Shown here in pieces: positions 1-12,260 of a DNA stretch of 64,000 nucleotides. How positions within the stretch are numbered: the stretch's first letter is position 1; every line of letters begins with the position of its first letter. The DNA is from Ptychodera flava (Eukaryota; Hemichordata; Enteropneusta; Ptychoderidae): the NCBI RefSeq assembly GCF_041260155.1, contig NC_091933.1:4007001-4071000 (forward strand), in the 5' to 3' direction. A program made the translations under genes and the position numbers. The notes below the pieces were generated by a model. That model worked only from the letters and a program-made list of their open reading frames with translations. It was not told the DNA's origin and did no database searches.

Positions 1-1402
1 GGGCCTGAATGACTCTCCAGTCTGGTCCAGTTTCCACTTCTCCCTTCCATTCAAGCGCTTGTTATTTCACACCCAATGTTATTATCGAAAGCAAACTGCG
101 ATTAATGTATAATTTGTTTTGCCCAGTGTTTTTCCTTTCAGTCTACTAAATATTGTATTCTTCCAAGAAAGTATCGCAGGGGCCATTTAAAATGAAAATG
201 TCGCTGCTATCTGTTCAAATTATTTCGGTAATATTTATTTCTTGTGAGCAACTCATGTTGTTCAGCTAACTGAAAGACGCTAAATTTCAGTCATCAGAAT
301 CTTTACTAACCCTCTCAGACTCTGTTCGTAACTTTAACTACTTCGATGGCCAAATTAATAGTACATACCGGAATTTATGTCGTCAGCATATTGACATTAT
401 ATGCGCGTAGAGCTCTGTCGATTGGTAATTCAACATCTTTCAGTATTAGCAAAACATAAATAACTCCTCACATGGAACAAAGAAATATGATTATTTATAT
501 GAACCGTCCTGGTACTTTCCCTTTAACATCAGTTTCTGTTATTCCAGTAGGTTGGGCCAAGTAAACCTACACACCATACGTGTGTCATGCATTCTGCGGA
601 CCTCTCACTTTCCAATGTTTTAAAGGATCATCTAAGCACATCAATTTGTATAACACATGCAAAATTACGTGATAAGTGAGTTAATTATTGCTTTGAGGAC
701 AATGCACCCATTTCTCACGTTCTTCAACTTGATTATTTCCTCTTTACTCTATATTTGAAATATACCTTAAAGTTTACAAGTATACTGTGAAAGAAATTCT
801 TGATTTTGGATATTGGAGAGATGTTCGTTTGTTTGCGCTTACAAAGTCAGCTTAGCTAGGAAATATTATAGATTTAGGTCGGTGTGTCAATCCATGCATC
901 GTCTCCGAATGCAAAGGATGCCACAAACTAGCCAACATGACCAAATAATAGGTGACGGAAAGAACTCATTCTACTATTACTTCTCCTGCACTAAGTCTAC
1001 GATCACGGTGACAAAAACAGAAGGAAATCAACCCTTTCCCAGACTTTAAAATGCAATATAATATTATCTGACGTGTAAGAAAGAATATTATTTGAAACCG
1101 TAATTTTGAAACTGAAATACTGTGGTGTCAATAGAGGCCTGCAAAATTTTCTCTAGGCTATTTCTATTCTGGAAAATAAGAAATTACTTTGGTTAGGAGT
1201 ACGGAAGACTAAAATTTTACACTCTATGATGAGCGGAGTGGAAATATCTTTCCCGGGTCCACAGAAATCCTCTTCCTAAGAGGGGTAGGCTGTTTTTGCA
1301 ACAATGGTACGTAACATCTGCAAAACGCGAATGTTTCAGACACCATACCAACAGATGAGGAAACTTGCTTGGTGAGTATGCGCTCTAAAGTGAAAGACTT
1401 AA

Positions 1403-2114
1403 GGGTGCGTTGCACCCACCACAGCGTATTTTGCTCAAAAATCACCTTTTTGCAAATATTCATTCAATTTTAATAAATTTCTTAACCCAAGATTAAAATA
1501 TTGGTTGGGTTCAACTTTTAGCTTGTTAAGCAGTCATAATTTGCGTGATAAAGAAGTGTTATTTTATGCAAATGTATGCAAATCACCGGATTTCCTGGCC
1601 GGCTTCTTTTTCTTCCCAAATTCAAAATTTCCAAAGAATCTTACACCATTCTGGCTTGGTCAAATTTTCTGAAATTTTCACATTATGTTCTTTGTTTGGC
1701 AATAAAGTTCTTACATTTTGAATAAGAGGCATTTTAATTTTGCTAATCACGATTTTAATCACTTTTTAAGTGTCAGTCTTTCAACCTATGCCATTTTAGA
1801 ATAAGGATAGATAATGCAAAATAAAATAGTCGTTTTTTCTACATATACTCTTCTTCTTTTAAGTGAAATATTACATTTCAGAAAACAGCATCCAGCTTTT
1901 GACTTAAATTAATTTTATCATTAATACCAAAGTTGAGGTTTTTACACCAAATACACGCCCACTTCATCCTTCGAGTAAACTACTGCTACCATACTAAACT
2001 TTAGAGGCTCGGCTTTTTGAAAATATATAAGCTTAATATGAGAGGGTTTTCTCGTCATCTTTGATGAGAAATATTGCTTTGAAAAAGACTGTGTCGGCAA
2101 CATGCAGCTCCACC
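1403..2114. mobile_element. 712-bp Harbinger-like MITE, copy 1
   Basis: It is about the same sequence as 38823-39534 and exactly the same length. Ends are GGGTGCGTTGCACCC and inverted GCAGCTCCACC. TAA precedes it and TGA follows, a decayed 3-bp duplication. The interior is AT-rich with no coding frame. It lies downstream of the METTL27-like stop. Confidence 0.75.
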
Positions 2115-2421
2115 TGAAGCTTTTACTTAAACTTTCCTAAAGGAAGTTTTTCAACCATTCTCTTTCAAACCAAGAATAAAAATCGAGGGTCACCGTGCAA
2201 ATTTTGGTACTGGAAAAACAAACTACCCGAGATTTACCGATACTTGACATTCAAAATGGCCGACATCCCTGTGACAACTCTATGATACGTTTTCGTTTTT
2301 CAAAAATGTTTTTCTTACTCCAAGGCCAAAGAAAGAATGGAAAACGTTTGAGATCCAAATATTAATGCTCGATACGCAGTCTACCTTAATCTAGGAGTCC
2401 CAATACTTCAATCAACGCTTC

Positions 2422-2427
2422 TTTATT
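2422..2427 (-). terminator. Polyadenylation signal of the METTL27-like gene
   Basis: A canonical AATAAA on the minus strand lies 86 bases downstream of the METTL27-like stop codon. Nothing coding lies between. It is the best candidate for the mRNA 3' end; the cleavage site itself is not visible. Confidence 0.5.
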
Positions 2428-2512
2428 ATTATTTTTAAGGTAACACTCCACGACTCTCCTATTTGACTCGCCTCATTGGCTACCTGTCAAACGCAACCAC
2501 AAATAAATCGCA

Positions 2513-4946
2513 CTATTTGTTCATAACTTTATACGCAAGAAACCATCCATCTTCATCGCCGAGGTACTTTTCTAATTTATACTTTTCCACACTTTTGAGA
2601 ATGCCTTCTTGCTTAAGTCTTGCCATTGTCGGCCCTTCCACGCAAGACGGACCATTAAAATCATTGGTAGTTATGGCGATGATTCCACCTATACATAGGA
2701 AAAGAAAATATTCCTTACATTTTCGTTCCGACTTTCAAGTTTAAAAAACTAAAAGTGTGACACATAACATGTGTCAATGTAATAAGGTGCAGTATCCAGC
2801 AGTACAGTAGTAGTTTTCAAACTCATTGTTTAGTCATAGACCACATAGACCACAATGTTCAGAGAACTGCTCGGAGCGAAAATGGCGAAAAATTGAGAAA
2901 ATAGTCGCAATCCTTTGATCAGATTGGACAAATCGTAGGAAATGATGGTTGAAACTATAATACACATTTTAAGTTATTTAGTATGGATAACAGCAGCACT
3001 AGCTATGTACTGAAGATCTGAATCGTAGTGGGTACGAAAACAATCTTTACACTCTGGTCGCAAAACTGTCGCACTATGCACAGCAAGTGCTCGTTATCAG
3101 TAACCTAGGGAAATGAGAGATACACTTGGCGCGATCTCTGTGTTAAAACAAAATAAAAAAAATTGTCCCTCACCTGGTTTCAGTACGCGAACCAACTCTG
3201 GGAGACATCTATCATCCATATGTCCACGCAAAAAGCCACCACTACAAATCACAGCGTCATAGATGTCTGAAACATAAAGAATATATGTTTTTCCCACTGG
3301 ATTGCATTTTCATTCGATCACGAAACGTGACAGTTTTTCCCTGTGGACAGCAAGCATCATACCGACCTAAGGTCATAGACCGTCAGCGGTCAGCAAGCAT
3401 CATATCGGCCCAAGGTCATAGACTGTCAGCGGTCAGTAAGTATCATATCGACCTGAGGTCATAGCAGGTGCCGCCAACTGGTAAATTTCATGAATTTCTC
3501 AAATCGTCACAAAACCTGTTTTGAAGGCTGATATACCGATTTTTCTTATTTTTGACCCTGACCTAAAATTTGGAGGGGAAAGTGAGAGCTGTTCGTAACT
3601 GCCCTCCACTGTATACGCTGAAAATGTGCCCTCCCACTGAATTTTGTTGCCCACTGCCCTCCGGTATCTACAGTCTGCCCGCTCCCCACTTCCCACAACC
3701 ATTCAAGCTCCCCACTGCCCTCTCCCCACTACTGAAATTCCCCATTGCCAACTAGATGCCCAATAGGCAACCCAGATCAACACAAAACCATGCAAGCAGT
3801 TAGCAGTATACCTTGGAACATTGCTCCCCCTCCCCCTACGTATTTCCGGTGCCCACTGTCAAAAATTTTCTCCCCGCCCGCTGAAAGTAATGAAATTTCT
3901 TCCCCGCCCACAGTAAATATCGATATTTTTTCCCCGCCCGCTGATTATTTTGAAATCTGCCCGCCCGCTGAAAAACTTCGCACGAACACCTTTTTGTACG
4001 AACAGCTTCGTTGGCGGCACCTGTCATAGACCGTTGGAAACACTCGTATACGTGTCAACCTTAACTATTGTTGTCTTTCGTGCAATTATGTTGTGAAAGG
4101 AAATCGCAAAGCACAGTCCCTCGTGGGCTATTAAGCTCTGAGACTATTCGCCCCATAGACGAGGGTTGTTTCTCGCTTCTGTACACTCGTCTATGGGGCG
4201 AATAGTTCCAGAGCTGAATAGCCCACGAGGGACTGTGCGCAAAGTATAAACTCTGCCTCTGGTTTCAATACTGAGAGTGACAGCGCTGTGAGATGACAGC
4301 TTTCGAGTGTATGAAACTTGCTGTTTATCATTGTCTTTTGAGGTTGTTGTGTCACGTATGTATGAAGGAGAGAGAGGTGAATTTTTTTTACAATATTACC
4401 ATGTCATATATTTACTCACCAGGTTCTACTCCCTCGATGGGCTCCGCTCCCAATGTGGCACAAATGATATTTGTGTAAACTTTCTTTTGCTCAGCCAATT
4501 TCAAACTCTCTTCTGACATGTCAACAGCATCAATATTACTGTATCCATGGCGTGTCAACTACCAAATGAAATTCAAAATGCGTTTAACCCTTCAACAGAA
4601 TGATCGGGTAAAATGCTGACCTTTTTCATAACAAAGTCGGACCTTTTCACAGAGAAATGGGGGTTAAGGCAATGTTCACTGGGTAGTTCTACTGTCGCCT
4701 ATTCTCCGAATAAGCCACGAAATAATTATAAGCTTGGTCGTGGGATGACGCTAAAACAATTCACAGAACCTATCCAGAAATATGGTGTTACATGATACTT
4801 TTACTGGTTAAATAAGTTATTAAATATCTTAGGAGGGCACTTCTTACTGGGAAATGTGATTCACAGTGACATTTTTCACAAACGACAGGAGAGTTTAAAA
4901 TGCGTTCAAAATGTAAACAACGCCAATTTTATGTCAGATTATGAGG

Positions 4947-4980
<34 letters not shown>

Positions 4981-7900
4981 TGCATTTTGCTTTATTTGCG
5001 TGTAAGTCAACGACTAATGCAGGTGTCATGTGACATCCATTTATGCAAATTCTATCAATCATAATGCAGATCTGAATACAATAACTCATTGCAAATACTG
5101 CAAGGCCATGTCCATGTTCAAAATTAAGATTTATATAAAAGTCAACTAAGTGCAGCGGCAAATGTCACGTGATAGAGAGGGCTTGCAACAAAGCGTAAGC
5201 TTAATGTTGTTACACGTCTTAATATTTAAATGTTGTAAAACAGCTTTTTCAAGGGCGACCAGAGACAATGCAGAGTATTAATGGTATGAGAATACGTTTT
5301 GTACATGTTAAGTAAGGTATATCTTGTCGAACAAACAGAGAATTATATATACTTATACTACAATCTGATATTTCAGTCTGGTAATGTTGCGGTCCCTGTG
5401 CGAAGGTTGTTATAATAAAGAAAATGTTCACGAAGTGTATTCCATGAGTTCATAACTTTCATCAGCTTTGTACGGCTGTCTACAATTTTCAACTCGACTT
5501 GGCATTTTCAGATCTCTTGAACGTGTTAATGTTTTACTTGTATACAGCGGATCTGTTTATGCGTGTCTAAAATCAGTATTTGCACTCCATACTTTATTAT
5601 TATTCATGCTTACACGATACCCAGCTTGGCTTGTCTTATTGTAAATCAAGCTCACTGCACTGAGGGCAATGAACAATTCCTATTACTTACATATTAGAGA
5701 TATAGCAAGTTTTCCAATATCATAATTTAACATTTAACAGTTAATAATTTAACAGTTACCTGCACTGAGACTACTAGTACCATGAAAAGTTTAATAATAC
5801 TTTTAGGTGAAATTCCAATATCATTATTGTTGTCCACATCTGAACTTTTAAATACTCTATTTGAATCAAGTACATCAATTATCAAACACTTATAAAAGCA
5901 CAAATTAATTTAGTTTAGCATTGTAAAAATTTATTCTTAATTTTCTCATAGACTCCAATATATAGTGAATCAACATTTCAGTGAAGTTCCAAAATCCAAT
6001 TTCTTGCACACATATTAACCTTTAACCATCCTAGGCTAACTAAGTACTTTAAAATGAAATATAAAATGTCTATAAATACACAGATTTTGATATTTTTATA
6101 TTGTAAAAATATTATTCATATTTTTCTCATAGACTCCCATGTACAGTGAATCTACATTTTGGTATAGTTTCAAATTCCAATTTCTGGCGAACACATCCAT
6201 TTGTTACACCCTAATCTAGTCAAGTACATTAATATCAATAATCGAGAGTACATAAATACAGGGGTTTACCTATTTTTGTATTGGAAAAAAATTACTCATA
6301 CTTGCTTCGTAGACTCCAATGTATAGTGGATGAATATTTTCAGTGAAATTCCATAATCAGATTTCTTGTACACATAATATGCACCTTTAACCATCATATT
6401 CTAATCGAGTACAATTATGTTGATTATTGAACGTCTGTATATGCACAAGTATACCAAGTTTTGCATTGGAAAAAAAATTATTCATAATTTTATCATTGAC
6501 TCCCATGTATAGTGGATGAACATTTTTGGTGAAATTCTAAGGTCAAACTTTTTGTCCACATGCCAGTTGTAACAACCCTATTTCATTTAAGTATATTTAT
6601 GTAAATTATCAAATATCTATAAATGCATAGATATAGTTTTGCATTGAAAAAGTATTACATCGTTTTCTCATACATTACCATGTATAGTGAATCAACATTA
6701 TCAACAGCTGATTTTTAATTAAATCCAAATATCAAAATTTTGTACACACACACTTGCGAAAAAATATTGCGATCCACCAGTAATTTCTGTCCAACCCCTT
6801 TGAGGGGTAATTTCAAAATTATAGCAAGTCAGAAGGGGAAATCTGAGCATTAACATCATGTGAGTTTGTAAGGAAGGTAATTTGAAAAAAATCTAAGCTC
6901 TTCGGTTTTTTTTTATTCTATCGCTCCATACTCCCCCGAGGTGTTTGTGTGTGCAGCTTTACTCTGAGTCAAGCAATGCAGGGGGGTCATGAAATTTTTG
7001 TCATCTTGAAAGGGGGGGTCATCAATATTTTGGCACAATGGGTAGGGGGGGGTTCACTTATTTTGACAGATTCGCAGGAAGAATTTGCCGGCCCACCCCC
7101 GGCCATATTAACTGAACACTCCCTAATTTGGGACAATTGGATTTTCATAAATCTCAAATTTCTCAAAAGTGTTAGGTGCCCTATAGCTAAATGTTGCAAT
7201 ATTACAAATTACTCATAAAAACAAGTGTATAACTTATAAAGAAAAGCAGATGAGCTTACATTTGAAGATTAAACCGACATTACTTCACAATTCAATTATC
7301 CCAAATTAGTTCCAATCGTGTTTTTTCATTAAAAACATTTCCTGCCGTAAAGTTATTTATAATGATATTTTGCTCGGATGACAAAAAATGTTTGAAATGC
7401 GTCTAAAACCGTGAAGAACCGTCTAAACCGTCTGACTCTAAACTGTCTGACTGCTTTCTTTATTATTTACAAGTCCTTATCTCCTCTCTGACCTGTGTAC
7501 ACATCACTCCAATTGCTCCGCAAACATTGCAAACATGCTAATCGGCTGTCCGTATCAGCGAATTAATTGATAGAGTCAACCCAGCCGTTCCACACATAGT
7601 AAAATATTTTACTACATGTGGGGACGGATGTGATGCTGACCCTATCAATTAATCTGCCGATACGGACAGACTATTGGCAATGTTTGCAATGTTTGCTGAG
7701 CAATTAGGCCTACAGTGGCGTGTATACAGGTTGGAGAGGAGATACGGACTTGCGTAGTAATAAAACAGTCTGACGGTTTGAAGTCGAAATCTTTGTTTGA
7801 AAAACCACCGTCAAAATTGATAAAATAAAATAAAATAAAAATAAAGTAAACAGTTGCACAAAGAATCCCACCCTCCCCATCCAGGGAACTTACCGCTTTT

Positions 7901-9370
7901 CCTGTGCTGGAACTGTCTTACAAAATGTAATGTAAATACACGTTTTATGTTTAGTTTTTTTTTGCATAGATTTCATTTACTTGATGGCGTTCATAATATG
8001 GCTTTTCAATTGATCGAAGTGAGTCTTTTCATTGCAATCTAAACTAAGACAATTGTTTGTCTATCGCATGACAACATGCGTGTTGCCTTGTTCCGTAAAC
8101 AAGAACCTCCGTCAGTTTCGTATTTTGCCATCTCTATGGCAATTGGAAGAGGCTACAATTGTAGCGGCGAGACATTATACACGATGCAGTCAGTAGAAAA
8201 ATAAATTATGATAAAATAGCCACTCCCGTACAAAATAAAATCATAAAAAACAACAACAAAACACACACACAAAATCAATAGTTTAAAGCTATAGATGTGT
8301 AAAGATGTTGGAAACTGTCTTTCCGATAGAACTCGTCGACGTACACAACCCATAGATAATGGGTATGGCTAAGATACATAGGGCAGAATCTAAGTTTAAC
8401 TTATTTAAATATTATATTTTGATAACGAGCCACAGTCGTCGGATTTGCATACCTCAACAAAGCTTATATTAATACACTTTGCATGAATTAATATTGGTCG
8501 TGCTGCCTTTATCATTCGAATCCAGGTTAGAGTCAATGTGTCTTGAGCAGACTGATCTCACGTATCGAAAGACTGGAAATATCTTAGATTTCGCAAGAGA
8601 ATCAACCATACCGCTAAATGGCTGCATGCAAAGCTTGGTGATGTGTGTCTATCCTTGAAAGAAGAGCTACAACGAATATAGTATAGATATTACCTCAACA
8701 CCAGAAAGGCCCGTGCCAGCTGCGCAGTCAAGAATGCGGCCGTCCTTTTGGTGAAAAACCTTTGAGAAACCTTTGGCTGCCTCCACGGGAGCATTCCACG
8801 TCGCGATGGCCAGGTCCTGAAGTAAATTGGAAAGTAAATGAGACATTACAATATGGGCAGGCAAAGACGTAAACAGACATGTAGCCTTACATACACAAAT
8901 GAACACACATTTGCCAACATGAATGCATAAATTCAACATGATCGATAGAAAATAGACCAATACATATGAATATCTACAAATATATGAGTATCAAAGATAG
9001 ATAGATGATTGAAGATAGGCTACATACATCGACATCCACAAATGCACACACATAAGTACACATTCACATCAAATGAATCATTTGCCTCTTTATAGACATA
9101 GTTACTGCACACTTAACTTCCTCCCATGATCGTTGTCGACATGACCCACATTGCCGCTCTTTAACATAAACAAGTGTGCCTTGCCTATCAATTCTCAAGA
9201 TAAGAACCTTTAAACTGAGTACTTAGTGAGTCAAAATCAGAGAAATATATGATAAAAGGACTCGTTACACTCTCATATCTGTCGCTCCACTTATCGTACA
9301 TGGCTCTAACGTCATCACTTGTGTTTTCAGGTCGTCTGATCTCTGCGAGTAAAGCCGATATGTTAGACAT
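2513..9370 (-). CDS. METTL27: METTL27-like class I methyltransferase, complete five-exon coding model
   Basis: Coding exons on the minus strand are 9370-9269, 8816-8694, 4558-4420, 3266-3174 and 2688-2513. All junctions are GT-AG, the phases join without a break, and the product is 210 residues. The family is the METTL27 (WBSCR27) group of SAM-dependent methyltransferases, whose substrate is not established. The N-terminal YDKWSDRYES (residues 25-34) matches the family's YDxWAxxYD block. Motif I is ILDCAAGTG (62-70), the SAM-binding glycine loop. GYSNIDAVDMS (80-90) carries the acidic Asp88 expected to hold the SAM ribose. YDAVICSGGF (124-133) is the post-II/IV strand, and LKPGG is the turn before the last strands. 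Human METTL27 has a longer C-terminus, while this length is like other invertebrate copies. The ATG at 9370 follows an acceptor at 9375-9376, so at least one 5'UTR exon lies upstream. An AATAAA sits 86 bases past the stop. Introns 3 and 4 are full of repeats. Identification is firm at family level; orthology within the family is inferred. Confidence 0.9.
3348..3464 (+). repeat. 43-bp tandem repeat, about three units
   Basis: CAGCAAGCATCAT recurs at 3348, 3391 and (as CAGTAAGTATCAT) 3434, each followed by GACC/GGCC, AAGGTCATAGACCGTCAGCGG. The third unit is interrupted by the 3465-4023 element and resumes at 4024. Confidence 0.85.
3465..4023. mobile_element. 559-bp TIR element (CAGGTGCCGCCAAC ends), 6-bp duplication
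   Basis: Perfect 14-bp inverted ends CAGGTGCCGCCAAC flank a C-rich interior made of CCCCGCCCGCTGAAA-like blocks. TCATAG occurs directly on both sides (3459-3464 and 4024-4029), and the tandem repeat around it shows only one TCATAG in an empty unit. CAG-starting ends recall hAT, but hAT normally duplicates 8 bp, so the superfamily stays open. It lies in METTL27 intron 4. Confidence 0.8.
4112..4237. mobile_element. 126-bp foldback MITE with 7-bp duplication
   Basis: Two 52-bp arms (CACAGTCCCTCGTGGGCTAT... and inverse) differ at about three positions and enclose a 22-bp loop. CGCAAAG flanks both ends (4105-4111 and 4238-4244). It has no coding capacity. Confidence 0.88.
4946..4980 (+). repeat. 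(CT)n microsatellite
   Basis: A CT run with one interruption, in METTL27 intron 3. Confidence 0.95.
5690..6740 (+). repeat. About 180-bp tandem satellite, five to six units
   Basis: The block ACTCCAATGTATAGTG with GAATCAACATTT recurs near 5950, 6133, 6313, 6493 and 6675, a period of about 182 bp, with 75-85% similarity judged by eye. It fills part of METTL27 intron 3. The same unit occurs inverted at 23284-23880. Confidence 0.85.
6740..7123 (-). mobile_element. Harbinger-like end, G/C-run body (other end not found)
   Basis: Reading on the minus strand from 7123, GGGAGTGTTCAGTTAATATG is followed by C/G-run sequence with repeated GACCCCCC blocks, then by the 180-bp satellite at lower coordinates. 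TAA follows the end at 7124-7126. It is related to the 22935 element in reverse order, within METTL27 intron 3. Confidence 0.45.
7425..7780. mobile_element. Foldback element with arms of about 175 bp
   Basis: The arms are inverted copies meeting at AAAATATTTT (about 7611-7620). Outer ends are ACCGTCTGACT and GTCTGACGGTTTG; inner blocks GTCCGTATC, TTAATTGATAG and AACATTGCAAACAT are shared. It lies in METTL27 intron 3. A partial relative is at 11225-11500. Confidence 0.82.
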
Positions 9371-11224
9371 GATTCTGAAAGAGACGGAGTGAAAAAAGGA
9401 CGCTTCAGCTTTTAGTTGATATTTTTGAGATGTGACCGGTAGATTTTGTTGTTATTCGTCATCTATGAGCGTACAATGTTGGCGCCACTGAAACGAATTC
9501 AATTATTTGAAGCATTAACCATGACGGCGAAATAATGAAGAAATACAAGAGCGTTACATGGGATATGTGTCAGAAACAGCATCTTTACAACTTATACACG
9601 AAAAGGGTAACATCGAAGTTAGGTGTCAGCTAGTTAGACGCTAAGGTTATAGTGCGAGACTAAAGGTCTCGAGAAGGGCCAGCTATATCGGGAAAAATCA
9701 CAACCCTTGTTCTGCGCTGTTCGAGTGGACCATGGTATCGAAAACTAATGTATGTTGGAACACAGAAAAGGAGAAAATTTGTCTGGTTGGAACCCCATGG
9801 GGTCACGGGGAATGTGTTGACCAACTGTGGGTAAACTCGAATTTGCGTTTATTTATTTGAAAGCGAAGTTAAGCGTAGCTGAAGGTAGTTACGAAGACGA
9901 GGATGGTACACCCTACTAACATTACATTGTTGGAAATGATATTTGACAATACACAGTATAGATGTCCGGATGTTGATTGTAAGTGGTTTACAAAAGAATC
10001 GTACAATATATAGAGCAATCTGAGTAAGTGAGTTTATAAAAAAAAACCCAAACAACCAACTAACAACGGCGTTAAGATTATTCCCATCTTTCTGTCTACG
10101 CTTCATGCTATCCTATCCAAAGCCCAACATGTAAAGCGTAAGGTGGAGATAATGTTCTACCGTATTTCTTTCGGAAACCCACTCAAAGTCAATCTTGTAT
10201 GTAAATATCGGCTTTCCGAAAACTAATTGTAAGACATTCCTTTCACGCAAATACTTCTGTTGTTTAATGAATCATTAAAAGTGACGTACAATAGGAGAAA
10301 AACGTTGAAAGTTAACTTTGCACCAATAATTTTGCGTCAAAATCCAAATGTAAAAGTAAACAAGCGCTTTTGTCAAAAATTCATTTGACTTCCCTGACGA
10401 TGATTTTCCCGTGACACTGCAGTCTCTATTGAAGCTTTCGGACGTCCTCAATTCTGGACAAAAGCTGACGTCACCATCGATTGTGCGCTTTTTACTCTCC
10501 AGCTATACCGCTCATAGTGACTTGACTAGTGTGTAACATCAGGTGATAATACTGCCTCTCTTTGGTCTTCGTCAGCAAAATTCGAAATATAGTTGAATTG
10601 CGAACACAACTAAAATTTTTCTTATAAATTAAAATACTTTGCATGATTTTAAACAAAAATTAATTTTAGACAAAATGATATGTGGGCGACACGACAGCTA
10701 AACGGTACGCATTGCACACATCAAAAAATTTTGACGATTCACCATACAGAAAATATGAAATTACGTCACAATCAAAAGGCACAGAACATTCCCTACGTCT
10801 TCAAGTGTAAAATTGGAGTTTGCTATTGTTTGAAATTATTCATTGCAATATTATCATATATATCCTGGTCACACTACAGAGTCCGATTAGTATATCCGTT
10901 GTCCAATTGCTACACCCTCAACGTACAGAAAAACAACTTTTTTAACCGCCCAAAAGATTACTTCTCCCATCTCACCTCTAGACAGAGACAAAATTGCCGC
11001 CAGTAAGCTTATGATGAGCTATGGCCAGTAGTTGCTGAAAATGCATGATTCACATTTTTGAAGCTAACTTGCTATAGGCAATTATATGCTATTTTGCATC
11101 ATACAACCCAAACGTGTAAGCCAAACGAGTATTATTATACATGGTATAGGAAAAGTCTGCACATTAGACAATTTAGACACGTTAGGGCATGATAAAATAG
11201 TAAAAAAATTATTTGACTTGAGAC

Positions 11225-11500
11225 CCTAAAATGATGTAAATAAGGAGCGTGTGGGACGGCTGTGGTGTTGACTCAATCAATCCGCTGATACGAACAGCGG
11301 ATTAGCAAGTTGGCAATGTTTTCGGAGCAATTACAGTGGTGTATACACAAGTTGGAGAGGAGATAAGGACTTGTCGGTAAAATTATAAAGCAATCAGACG
11401 GTGTGGAGTTGAACTCTTTATTTGAAATATCACAGTCAAAATTAATAAAATCAAGTAAGGTAAACCGTTGCACAAAAAACCCTCTTCCCCACCCTAGGGG
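11225..11500. repeat. Partial copy of the 7.4-7.9 kb foldback family
   Basis: GTTGGAGAGGAGATAAGGACTTG, the CAGACGGTGTGGAG block and the tail AAACCGTTGCACAAAAAACC match 7730-7870 in the same orientation. The left arm is missing apart from a short hairpin (AATCCGCTGATACG/CAGCGGATT). Confidence 0.72.
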
Positions 11501-11563
11501 ACTTTCATCTGTCCCCTGTGATACAGGTGAGGCATTTTAGACATGTTAGGTCCGTACACATTT

Positions 11564-12260
11564 GGTCGGCACGTAACACGATAGGTTCGCACGATTGGCA
11601 TAATAGAATTCGACTTATCTCGATACCCTAAAATGATATACACGTTTGACATTTTAGACACGTATAGGTTCGTACACGCGTGAGGTCGGCACTAGACTTG
11701 GTTCAAGTCTGTGATTTGTGAATGTTTGAGTGGCGTGAACGCAATGATTTGTATTTTGCTTTCATGTGAAACCCGCCCGTGAGTGGAGTGGACGCGATGA
11801 GTGGGGTGAACGCTATACAGGGGAGTTTCACCCGGATGCGGCAGAAACTAACTCACTGTACTGCGCAGACTCAAAGGTAACGCATTCAATCGCAGCGAAA
11901 ACCTGGCCTGCGCAACCAAAGTCCGAATAGGTTTGTACGAAATAGGAGAGACACAAGAGAAACTATTATAAATGATTTTATTTTTTAAAAATTCACCGAC
12001 TTGAACCAAGTCTAGGTCGGCACATTACACGAACGGTTTGCACGATTGGCAAGGTAGAATTTGACCCATCTCGAGACCCTCAAATGATATACACGTTAGA
12101 CATTTTAGACACGATAGGTAACGCGTTCGTACACGTTGTCGGCACATTACACGATTGCGAAAATTGTAACAGTGAGAATATTGCAGTCCACTCTGGAGGG
12201 ACAACCTGCGAAGTCTTCCATCTGGGATACACATACAGTATGAAAAACTTCATTTTTCAG
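11564..12260 (+). repeat. About 120-bp tandem repeat split by a MITE
   Basis: GGTCGGCAC starts units at 11564, 11684 and (after the inserted element) 12015, with a further start near 12137. Units share ACGATTGGCA, CCTAAAATGATATACACG and CATTTTAGACACG. The period is 120-122 bp once the insertion is removed. Confidence 0.82.
11693..12014. mobile_element. 322-bp Mutator-like MITE with 9-bp duplication
   Basis: Perfect 17-bp inverted ends TAGACTTGGTTCAAGTC close the element. GGTCGGCAC lies directly outside both ends (11684-11692, 12015-12023). Neighbouring tandem units hold that 9-mer only once, so it is a real target duplication. Nine bases is the hallmark of the Mutator/MULE group. There is no transposase. 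Confidence 0.82.

Noticed and set aside
3745-4029. Pro-rich plus-strand frame
   Set aside because: It lies within the C-rich TIR element at 3465-4023 and reflects its composition.
8153-8353. Hydrophobic minus-strand frame resembling a membrane segment
   Set aside because: It is intronic (METTL27 intron) and AT-rich with CA/GT runs; nothing supports translation.
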